From NCBI GenBank assembly GCA_950295325.1, contig OX485807.1:33200440-33264439 (forward strand): a stretch of 64,000 nucleotides of DNA. The letters run 5' to 3'. Positions 25,222 to 35,449 of this stretch are shown here, one piece after another. The first letter of the stretch is position 1. The number at the start of each line of letters is the position of its first letter. Source of the stretch: Polytrichum commune. Lineage: Eukaryota > Streptophyta > Polytrichopsida > Polytrichales > Polytrichaceae. The position numbers and the translations under genes were made by a program. Below the pieces are notes generated by a model. The model was not told where the DNA came from. It made no database searches and was given only the letters and a program-made list of their open reading frames with translations.

Positions 25222-26399
25222 TTACATGACATAGAGTACTTGGCTATCTATAGCTTGTCTACCAATTTGCTCATGGTTTGTCGCATGCTCATAAGTAAAG
25301 CCATCTTTATGTCATCGTTGGCTTTCAAACTGTCCATTAAATTCTTACTACTCTCATGAATCTCATCTATGCATCGCTCCATAAACAAATCCTCCTTCCA
25401 TTTGGGCTCTGGTAATTTGGATGTGCTCTCCTTGCCACTGTTCTCCATAGTGTTCATTTCTATTGGTGTCGTGCACTTCACTCCATCTCCATTCACCGCA
25501 CTAGCATGCGTATGCGACACATCGTTGGCCTGATCAAACATAAATTCGTCAACCAATTGAAACCAATGACATTTTTCTGAACGTTGTGAGCCAAACTTCA
25601 AGTTCATTGCTTTGTCCTCTTTATAATCGTTGTATATCACACTCCACTTTTTGCGACATGCCTCGCTATTTTTTGAAAAATCCGGGCACATAGACACCAG
25701 TTTTGTGTGTAGCCGCGACCAATTGTCCACACCTACACATGAAGTTCACTAGTAGAAAACATGGTAAAAAAGAACCGTAGTCGTTTTTCCATTATGGTTC
25801 TTTTGACCACTGTTTTGAGAGTTTTTTTTTGGCATATTAATTTCCAATTTTGGATCACTGTCGTTCGAGCTTCCAACTGATTAACCGTTCATAAAAAAAT
25901 TTGTAATATGCACGTTAATGCAATTAATGCAAGTTTACTTTATGTGGGCACACTATTTGTGCAATATTGTTGGGTTGGTTTATAGGGAATTTGCACATTG
26001 ATCCGTGTGTTGAATTACAAATGCATGCACTTCTTCATGTATTAAGTACCTGGCTAGCTATTAGCACGCAATTGGTACCTTCTGCAATTAGTAAACATTT
26101 CCAGCTTGTAAATTACATGCAGCTCACACATTGATGTATTTTGTAAATGTATTTAGCGACCCAGACTTGTATCTACCATGTGTTCGTGCCTCTATTCTTT
26201 CGCAGTCCCATGTCATTCCAACAACTACCATTTCATGCAAATTTTGAATAGCCACCCGGGTTGGTGTTTTACTTAAAACCGATCGCGATTTTTTTTCGGT
26301 TATTGGGCTCGACCCTGCAATCTTTCAAAACGAAGGTGCAGTAAAAAAATTTTTTTTTTCGCAGACCGCTAACAGTCATACATGTTACACGCACAAATT

Positions 26400-26610
26400 C
26401 AGTGTCCCCCATGTTCCACTGACCCCCAATATAGAACGGTAGTTGAATTCCACTATGAACTAGAACCGAATGAGGATTGAGTGCTAATGGGACCCGAAAT
26501 CCACTGTCACCCAAAATTGAGTGTCGTTGGAATTCAACTGCCACCCAAAATCAAGTGTCGTTGGATTTCAATTGCCACATGACATGCACTGACACTCAAA
26601 TTCCACTGAT
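26400..26610. repeat. Short direct repeats in the trihelix intron
   Basis: Two adjacent units of about 36 bp each contain a CACCCAAAAT..AGTGTCGTTGGA core. They are flanked by further degenerate 'ccactga(c)' motifs between 26400 and 26610. The block is non-coding and looks like a diverged local tandem duplication. Confidence 0.45.
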
Positions 26611-27041
26611 GACCTACATCAATTTTTTCTCACATTCTGGTGTCACCCAAATCTCAAGTTACATTCACTGGTTCGTTGTAAGCACGACATTCATACATTG
26701 CCTGTAAGCACGACATTCATACGTTGGAGCACAACAAAGTTTCCAATGTCAAAAACTTCTATGACCACAAATGCCACGATATGTCTTGTAAGATGCACCG
26801 GAATTGAACAAGGCCAATAAAGAAATTACCTTAATTCAAATTTTACAAAGAAATGTAGCGAATTTCGTTAAAATATATATATGAAAAGAACAACAGCAGT
26901 AGACTCTACTGGAATTCGGCCGCAGCCACAGCAGAATTGATAAATTTCAAGTTGCCTCTGTCTAGGAATTCCCCTGCCCCTTGGTGCAGTCTGTCCCTGT
27001 CTGCAGACTGCCTATACCCTGCCCTATACCCTGTCTGCAGA

Positions 27042-27381
27042 CCTCGGGGGGGGGGGGTAGTCATTGGTTGGAGTAGCAATATACGTGCGAACAAATGATA
27101 GGGTATTTTAAAAACATGGGAGCTAAAAATTATAAATGGACTTAAGAGTAATATAGGGTATCAAAAATGGCACTGGACATCTTTAAAGTACTATAGGGTA
27201 TGGAATAATAGGTATTTTGGAATTATAAGTAATGCAAGCCATTTTTCTATTAACCCAAAGTAGAAATTTACATAATGATAGCATGTGAAAAAAAATAAAA
27301 AATTGAAAGTAATACCCCCTACAAAATAGTGGTTGTTCGCACCTATATCCTTAACTTTTTGACACACTGCCCCCCCCGAGC
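27042..27381. mobile_element. Small MITE with G-tract inverted ends, nested in the trihelix intron
   Basis: The left side reads ctcggggggggggg followed by tagt, and about 40 bases in has GTGCGAACAA. The right side, read in reverse, gives ctcgggggggg then cagtg, and about 40 bases in has GTGCGAACAA again. The flanks on both sides are repeats of a CCCTATACCCTGTCTGCAG motif, so the insertion sits in or next to a small direct repeat. The interior has no coding capacity but repeats 'tagggtat' several times, which suggests subterminal binding sites. Confidence 0.5.
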
Positions 27382-28570
27382 TGCAGACTGCATATTAAAG
27401 AGCCCTATACCCTGTCTGCAGGCTTACCAACCAGAGTGGTACAGAACAGGTAAGTTGGGCCAGCAGCCAGCAGCTACTGGACTTTTGTGATGTTCAGCCA
27501 CACGTAAAATTCACCTAGTAGGCTGCAGCAGAGGAAATTAATTCTCTTTGCCTCTGTCTACAAAGGCCACAAAATTGAAAACTTGCACCTTCAAACCATC
27601 AAAGCAAATGCACTTCACTTTGAATTTTGATCTATAAACTTTGAAGATTGAACGTTGAAGAACCTTCCAGGAGCAGTGAGCAGGTGAATTCCATGTAGGG
27701 AGAAGTTAGGGTAGGAAGAGAAAACCATACAAGATTGGGAATGGCGATTATTACCTTGCTTCGGGGGCGCGGAAAAAGTGCTATGCATTTCTCCTTGGAT
27801 GCTGATCAATTGGATGACCTAGTGGTCCTTCCAATGCCCAGCGGTCTTCAAAACCTCTACCTCGTCCTTCACATCGTCCAATTCGACAATTTCAGGTTTT
27901 TTGCAGGCCACTCTCCGCTTCTTGTTGGGCATGGACTGGTTTAAGGCACATTCTTGCGAAGACCGCTTTTGGGAGGCTGCTATCTCGGCGATGCCGCTAA
28001 CAGCGCCATGCACGGGAGGTGCAAACCCGACACCCGGAGGCGGATGCATGAAGGAGTGAGGGTAGAGGAACGGCATATGACTTCCTAGGTGCGAAAAACC
28101 AAGAAAAAATGGTGGAGGAGGGATGGTACTTCCTTGAGCACGGATCTTGGCGCCCACATCGGGAGGATTGGCAGTTGTGAGGCCAAACCACCCACCGTTA
28201 TGCGTCCTAGTCCGGGTGAGGGCTTGGGGATCACATTCATGTTCACGTAATTCCCTCTTTCCAACGTCATAAGAATCCATTACATTGCCCATTCACTCTT
28301 GCACACCAATTTATTCCATAATACGAGTACAAGCGTTGACATACGCTCTTCTCTATTATCACAATCCTAACACTCCCTATCACGACCCCACAATCACTCA
28401 CATCAACTTTCACCCCCTAATCCCACCATCTAATGCCTCGTGGTCACCTAACTTGTTAATGAGCTAATTACCTAAATTAATATTAGGTAATAACCTAATT
28501 TGCTAACTATAACATAAGCTAGTGGAACACTATTAGTTCCCCCCCACTTCTACCACTTCGGTCTCACCCC

Positions 28571-29300
28571 TTGGTCAGCTACATTCAATTCCACATTCAG
28601 TCTCGGCTAGTGGCCTTCGAACCAGATTCGGCCTTCGGCCAGCTACCTTCAATCCACATTCAGTCTCGGCTAGTTGCCTTCGAACCAGGTTCTAGGCCTT
28701 CGGCCCAGCTACCTTCAATCCACATTCAGTCTCGGCGAGTTGCCTTCGAACCAGATTCAGCCTTCGGCCTAGCTACCTTCAATCCACATTCAGTCTCGGC
28801 TAGTTGCCTTCGAACCAGATTCCAGGCCTTCGGCCAGCTACCTTCAATCCACAGTCAGTCTCGGCTAGCTGCCTTCAGACCAGATTCCAGGCCTTCGGCC
28901 CAGCTACCTTCAATCCACATTCAGTCTCGGCTAGTGGCCTTCGAACCAGATTCGGCCTTCGGCCCAGCTACCTTCAATCCACATTCAGTCTCGGCTAGTT
29001 GCCTTCGAACCAGATTCAGCCTTCGGCCAGCTACCTTCAATTCCACAGTCAGTCTCGGCTAGCTGCCTTCGAACCAGATTCGGCCTTCGGCCCAGCTACC
29101 TTCAATCCACATTTAGTCTCGGCTAGTTGCCTTCGAACCAGATTCGGCCTTCGGCCAGCTACCTTCAATCCCACAGTCAGTCTCGGCTAGCTGCCTTCGA
29201 ACCAGATTCCAGGCCTTCGGCCCAGCTACCTTCAATCCACATTCAGTCTCGGCTAGTGGCCTTCGAACCAGATTCCAGGCCTTCGGCCCAGCTATCTTCA
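28571..29300. repeat. Minisatellite: about 11 copies of a 63-66 bp unit
   Basis: The block 'agtctcggctag' followed by 'gccttcgaaccag' recurs near 28598, 28663, 28729, 28794, 28858, 28923, 28988, 29053, 29117, 29179 and 29244. Units differ by small indels (for example presence or absence of 'caggc') and by point changes (gttgcc, gtggcc or gctgcc). Each unit contains GGCC-TTC-GGCC, which can fold into a tight hairpin. Several frames stay open for 60-160 codons simply because of the repeat. That is not evidence of a gene. It directly abuts a (GA)n tract and the Harbinger region. Confidence 0.9.
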
Positions 29301-29301
29301 A

Positions 29302-29304
<3 letters not shown>

Positions 29305-29346
<42 letters not shown>
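29305..29346. repeat. (GA)21 microsatellite
   Basis: An uninterrupted GA tract directly follows the last, truncated minisatellite unit and leads into an A-rich, C-rich non-coding stretch. Confidence 0.95.
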
Positions 29347-29351
<5 letters not shown>

Positions 29352-32300
29352 AGGGCACCCAAAACCACACACCCCTTAAACCTTCTCCTACATAATAGGA
29401 CCTTATCCTATGCACTAAACCCTCACCCCCTAAACCAACACGAACATGTCCTAAATCAAACGTTCAAACCCAAGGCCCTTCCCCTTGCCTCATCACACAA
29501 CCCTCATTTAACCAAAACAACTCCTAATGCCACTAAGCCTCTAATTAACCACACTAAATAAACCTAAGGCCTAAAACATAACTCCACACCAAGCCTCACT
29601 CTTTTTAATACTTTTAGTTGTTTCAATAACGACGACAATTGCAATTCTAAGTAAATTCTAAACATAAAACAAATATGAGCAACCATTTTGGGCTCATAGC
29701 AGTGGAGACACGGACAAGATTGTTTGGGCCACCGTTTAGCGGCGGACCCTGTGAATCCATGGAAGAGAGGAATCGAAACGAAAAAAAATTTGAACAATAA
29801 CAAGGCCCCCCCCCCCCCCCCCCCCCAAAAAAAAACTTGAACTAAACAAAAAAACCAAAAAAAAAAAATACTACAAGAATGAGAAGCACCTGGGTGCCGG
29901 GTGCAAGTGTAACACTCAAAAAATAATGATGGTGTGAAGTAGAGCAGGCTGCAAGCACTCTCTCTCTCTATGTGTCTGCTTTGCTGGTCAGAGAGAAGTC
30001 GAAGAAGCTGGAATACCCTAAACCCTTGCAGGCAAGCTGGGGTGGTGGGGACGGTTGCGGGGGGGGGGGTACAGTCATGCGGGTGGCCGGTGGGCCCAAG
30101 GCGGCGAGTCCCTACTTGTACGGACTTCCAGGCACTCAGGCCTGGAAGTTTTATCTGCCGGCACTGCCTGCCAGGTGGACTTCCCGCCACCCACCCTGCC
30201 GCTCGTGGGGTAAGGGGGAGGACGGCGCGGCCAATCACGGGGCTTGCTCGGCTGCCACTGCCACCCGTGTGGCACCGCCCTTATGTTGTCCATCCTACAA
30301 ACCCCATGAATCAAGGAATTATAAACCTTAATCCATCCGCAAGGGCCCACACCACTTACTAACTATGGTGCATCTAACCCATGTCTCTTGAAGTTATTAT
30401 CTTTATTAGTCTCCATTGACTTCTCCTAGAGCCTGACACGCCCATTATGAGACGTCTCTCAACGCTCACCATGTGTAATGCCAATCCTTGAGCAAGGTAG
30501 TTAGCATAGGATATCATTAAGCTTAATTAGGGCACACTAATGGGAGGTGTGTATAGGGGGTAGAATTAATATTGTCTACCATATGTTGTAAGCAAAAGTA
30601 AGTGGTAGGAGATCATGATGTGACATTGAATACTATAGGCTTTTTTCCTAACATTCCATAAGTTGTCACTAATACCATTTTGATGTGGCATTGGATTTCA
30701 CATAGCTAATTTGATACGGACTTTGGTGCCAAAGAGGTTTTGTGGTGCCTAGACGATGGTGTTGGGGGTGGAGGTGGAGGTGGGGTCCTTACATAATTTT
30801 GAGAAGCTAAACTATTGTTTGCTTGAATTGTTTGATGTCAAGTATTGAGAGTGGTGTAGTGCAAAAGGCATGTCATGCACCCGGTCGGATTATGATGTTG
30901 ACTGTATGTGGTTTCTAGTGTATGATGGTGATGTATATAAACGTGGTGTATGGGGCTTCTTTTATTTGTAGTCCTTGAGTGGTGTGGATATTTCTAAAAA
31001 ATATATTCTTTTCCAATAGCAAGTAAGTAAAAGCCAACTCCTTAGTGGAGCAAGCATAAATGAGAGGCTTTTCAACCGCATCTTGCTGACATGTTTCATG
31101 GGTGGGCCCTATGAATGCAAGAGCATCAATTAGGGGGGAGTGAGTTTAAAGGGTTGGTGTAGTCAATGTTGTGCACCTTGAGGGTGTAGTGGGTGGTTGG
31201 TTGGTTACTCTTCTTAACTTGCATTACTATTGACCCATTTTGAATCCTTGTGAAGTCCCTAAGCTAGTATAAGCAAGAGAAATGTGTTTCCCTAAGATGA
31301 GCTAAGGTTGTGGAAAGATTGCTAGTTGGTCATTGATAGTGCATATTTGGGGTTTTGTTTTAAGTTGAGAGCTATGAGGGTCTTTGGAGGGCATGAGTGT
31401 TGGGTACAAGTTGCCTTTGGTCCAAACCAGTGTTGAACGGGTATGTTGTAAAGTGCATACAGGGGAGGCCTGGTTTTTGAAAATTTCTTGGAAATGTAGA
31501 ACATCGAGGTATTGATATTACAAAGGTTTTGTATTTTTAAGGTAGGGTATGTGTATGTGGTCTTGTAAAATTTCTTGAATTTTAGGGTACGTGTTATGGT
31601 GTGATTTTTTTTCATATACCAGGGTGCCCAATGCAAGGGTATGGTATGTCATTTTAAGGTTTTTAAGAGAGAATTTAATTAATTAATAATTTAATTTAAT
31701 AAAAAATAAAAAATCCAAAACAGATGAAGCATGAACTTGAGCAAACTGATCAAATTGAATCATGATTTGAATTTATCAAATTGTCATGCTTGACTAAGTA
31801 TTGAATCGGATCAACATGGACTACTTCGACCAACATCAATTTAATCAAACAAAGTTGAATTGATAAAAAACAATCAAACAATGCCCTCAAGCTAAATCTC
31901 ACTCTAGCTCACCCGCTGCAATCAACTCCTCTTCACTAAACTTGTTTAGCAAACACAAACCCTAGTTGTTATATGAAGTTGGTGCTTCAAGCAAAGACAA
32001 AACGGAATTACCTCTTCTTGAAGGTGCAACACCCTCTCTCCCACATTAATCAACGTTGCTAGCTTAACCCCAGCAACAAAGCTCCACTACTTGTAGTACG
32101 ATGTGCACACAACAAACCCGTACATCGCCGGAAGCAGGCATAATGAACAAAGACGTGCATGTTTAAGGGTTTCCAAGCTCATCGTTGAGCAAGGTACGGG
32201 TTAGTGACCAGGTTTAGGGTTGGCAGTGAGTCCAGGGCCCGGGTATGAACCTGGTATTTGTGCACTGCTTGGTAGTTCAAGCTGGTATCACAAACCAGTG

Positions 32301-33490
32301 TACATACCCTTTTACAGACCCGTGTGCGGGACAGATACCCGTTCAACACTGGTCCAAACTGAGTGGAGACCTTTCAATCCTTGGCTGTGATGTGGTTGAA
32401 GAGGGGGGATGGTATGTTGAGTTTGTGTGGGAACTCTATTTTGGGGAATCAATCATGGCAACGTGTGAGTTCTATATATTGGAGGAAGATGTTATGGGGA
32501 TAGCGTTTGGAAGATGGGTTTGTATAGTTGAGATTTATGACATAGTTTATCATGATCGCTTTGATATTGATTTTCTTGATACAGTTGCTCTAAGATATAG
32601 TGCCCTTATGGACATAATTAACCAAATCTAATGAAACATGTACAAAAGACTATGGCCTAATGAAAAGATCTATGCATCACAAAGGTTCATTTGCCTTTTT
32701 CATATTATCCTATTAGTCGTAACTAATTCATAAATAGCATTTACCAATGCATTTCAATGTCCTCCACTCATCTATTGATGATGCTATTTTCTTAGTCAAA
32801 CGTGCTTAATGTAAAGCCAGGTGACAACTCAAATGACCTCTTGACTACCTTGGATTATCAAATGGTTAATGGACGGCAACTTTTGGGTTGCTCCTCCCAT
32901 GTCAATTAGGCAATGTTCTCGGCTACACAACCACTTTGAGGTCTCCTAGAGAATCATCCCTTATTACAACAACATGCCTGTGTAATTTATCAAGACATCA
33001 TCTGAGGCTGAACTAATTTCAACATCTTGGGTATTCATGGATTCTCATATTGTGGCAAGTTACAAGTCAAGACTTGCACTTCATCATCAACATAAGTTTC
33101 TTCACAAGATTTGTTAGCAATTCCTCCTTTGTCCATCTCAATTCCTCTTCTTCCACTAAGAGCATCGCCACCCATCCTAGAGTGAATTGAAAATAAGATG
33201 TAGAGTACTTCAGTTCAGTTTGGAATTGCCCCACCCATCTTCAAAACGGATGAACTAAACTACTCTACATCCGATTTTTAGTGAATGTCCTACAAAACTT
33301 AGTTGTTTTGCAGTGGACAAGTTGCCCTGAACTGCATCGATGGGAGACAAGCGAATCAAATCACTGGGAGAAAAAATGGGGACACTGGTTTTGCCCTAAC
33401 GTAAAGACGGAGGGATGTTTCATGAGAGTAGAGTTCCAAAAAGTTAACTTAAAACATGACTCTCTTGACGCCGCACTTGCTAACTGAATT
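29347..33490. other. Intergenic: C-run, GC-rich patch and a weak inverted pair
   Basis: It holds a 21-base C run (29806-29826), a GC-rich patch at 29960-30290 with long overlapping ORFs on both strands but no recognisable protein, and an inverted pair of about 17-20 bp around CCAGTGTTGAACGGGTA (31427-31443 and inverse at 32338-32354). An ORF of 128 codons at 32245-32631 has no recognisable domain. I see no supported gene. Confidence 0.4.
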
Positions 33491-33593
33491 ACAAGGAATG
33501 ACTGCAAATGTTGGATTTAAATTTAGTGTTGCTGACACTACACTGCAATTTTCAATTAGAATTGATAGCCCTAAATATCATATTTAGTGTAGT
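33491..33593. mobile_element. Short internal-deletion or solo-end copy of the palindromic-ended MITE
   Basis: It contains 'atttagtgttgctgacactacactg', matching the subterminal part of the 57010-57330 copy in broken form, then 'ctaaatatcatatttagtg' and 'tagttt' at the right terminus. The opposite terminus and most of the body are missing. Confidence 0.6.
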
Positions 33594-34229
33594 TTACATA
33601 CGAAATGGTTGAGTTTGAGAAGTAACCAGCTGAAGCTCCTCAGGTATCGGAAATTACCCCGAAGAAAATTACCTTGAAAATGCATCGATGGGTGGGACAC
33701 CTGAAAAAATCTACGACCTGAATTGAACTGAAAACTGATGAATAGCATCAGAGCATCAATTCATGGCGCCATCATGGGTGGTGATGCTCTAAAGGGACGC
33801 AAATATTGAATATTCTTGTTGCCTTGGTCTCTATGAGCAAAGTTCCACACTCACAAACAAACCATGGCCCTTGGGAAGCTCCTTTAGAGCCAGACCAACA
33901 AGATAGCATTCCAAGACAACTCAATTATGACTACAAGTCTCTGTGTAAGGGGGACGGTTGTCTGCACTTGGTCCTTCACACGAATTCCCAAAGACAAAGG
34001 CTGTAGTCTTTTTCAGAACCAATGTTACTTGAATACAATCTTTTGCGGCTCTTCATTCCATTTCATACAAGAGATTGACTATCCAAACTGTAATCAATCA
34101 TTAATGTGATTGTCCACAAATTTCAATAGTATAATCGATTACTTCATCCACTGAGGAAACACTTTTCCTCTTGTTTATTTTCTTTATAAGATCGGCACAA
34201 ACACTAAGGAATATCAACCCAGACCATCG

Positions 34230-34830
34230 TCCCAACATATCATATTTCACTACCAATACATATTCCACAAGATTATAGTCTGAGTCTTAAGCTTATCACA
34301 AACTACATCCCCAAACCAAAGTGTAACTTGAACCGAAGAATCACTTCTTGATCAAGTTAGACTTCAGGCAATCGTACTCACTAAAATTGTACAAGGAAAA
34401 TCAGCAATCCGGTACAAACACCCCAAATGCCTTCGATTATTCAAAGTATCAGACAATTGTATTACACTTTAAGCAGCACGCATCTACCACTAAAGACAAC
34501 AAGTCTGTTTGTTTTTCAAGTTACCAAGACTTTACAAAATCAATGATATCTTCACAACTTTTAGAAAGCTAAACAAAATTGGCTCACTGAGAGAGAATTT
34601 ACTCCAAGATTGCTAGCCTATATGTCTTTCTTGATGAGCACATATCAATGCACAAAATATACCTCTTTTAATCAAACTATGATCCTTTCAATCACTACTT
34701 CCTGAAATCTCATGGCCATAGACGGTTCATACCTCCCCAATTAATAATTCATGGTTCAACTCCTAGCCTATTCCCACTTAAAACCTAATTAAGCAAGAAA
34801 ACACAAGAATTCAACACCACAATTGGGAAG
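34230..34830. repeat. Dispersed repeat, relative of 7900-9000
   Basis: This is the second copy of the patchy repeat described at 7.9-9.0 kb. It ends at the same 'ttcaacaccacaat' motif, after which the two loci diverge completely. Confidence 0.35.
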
Positions 34831-35449
34831 TGTGGATGGGCGGGGAGTTCAATGATGAGAAGGATGTCATGGCATAGTTTTGGGGGCCAATGACCAGGTT
34901 GAGAAGGGCAGAGGCAATGTATAGGGAGAATCCATTTGAGGTGGTGTGGTATGATGGGGATAATGGAGTGGTGATGCCCTCGACTAGGCATTTCCAATGG
35001 GTGAGATGATGGACAAGGACCATTTCCTTGATGTGGTGTAAGGCTTTGTTATATCTGCTAGGTGTATGTCCATGTGGAGGCCTTTAAGGACCATGTGGGG
35101 GCATATTGTTAGGAGGAGTGAAGATGGAGTGAGGCATGTTGTGTGGGGGTCTATTTTTTTCTAGCTTTTGGGGGACGTAACTTTGGCGGTGTGAGCTGTG
35201 AGTGGGGTGTGAGTACGGGGAGGAGGCGGGAGATGAGGTGTGGAGGGCGGGTGGGCTTGAGGTCCACATGATGTGCATGCATAGTAGGGACACGAGTTCA
35301 TGCACCTTCCATTGAATATAGTTGGGGAAGGGTTTGTTTCAGTGATATTGGAGTGTTTTTCACGGCTAGTGGCCCAAGATTTGGATGTTCGGGTATTGTT
35401 GGTCGAGTGGGTTCCCTTGATCATGCCAAATTTGGGTGGGCACTAGGCA

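Larger units (their letters stand above)
25248..28292 (-). pseudogene. Trihelix/MYB-like DNA-binding gene, two exons, one in-frame TAG
   Basis: Exon 1 is 28292-27755 and exon 2 is 25732-25248. The donor (AAGCAAG/gtaata) and acceptor (tgtag/GTGTGG) join in phase to read PPKQGVDNWSRLHTK. Exon 1 encodes a Pro/His/Phe-rich stretch, a basic nuclear-signal-like NKKRRVACKK, an acidic stretch, then the first trihelix helix (GHWKDH, stop, VIQLISIQGEMHSTF). Exon 2 gives the second and third helices (NWSRLHTKLVSMCPDF, EACRKKWSVIYNDYKED) and a Lys/Met-rich tail. The only visible lesion is TAG at 27819-27821, inside the DNA-binding helix, where homologues would have a sense codon. The gene faces the transposase and probably bound element ends or helped its nuclear import. 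It could instead be a neighbouring host gene, but the tight convergent layout favours transposon membership. Confidence 0.7.
23700..28500. mobile_element. Decayed PIF/Harbinger DNA transposon with two convergent genes
   Basis: A Harbinger-type DDE transposase relic (plus strand) and a trihelix/MYB-like DNA-binding gene (minus strand) end only 26 bases apart. Plant and animal PIF/Harbinger elements characteristically carry exactly this pair, a nuclease and a MYB-like partner. The outer limits are estimates: no terminal inverted repeat or 3-bp target duplication could be found by eye around 23.1-23.7 kb or 28.3-29.4 kb. The trihelix intron (25733-27754) itself contains later insertions, including a G-tract-ended MITE at 27042-27381. 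Confidence 0.65.

Noticed and set aside
28571-29561. Long overlapping ORFs (60-163 codons) with repeated SRLVAFEPD-like segments
   Set aside because: They are translations of the 65-bp minisatellite and (GA)n tract. The frame changes between units, and no conserved protein is visible.
29970-30362. GC-rich ORFs on both strands, considered as a gene or ITS-like rDNA
   Set aside because: No rRNA motifs, no protein family recognised, and strongly overlapping frames typical of GC-rich DNA.
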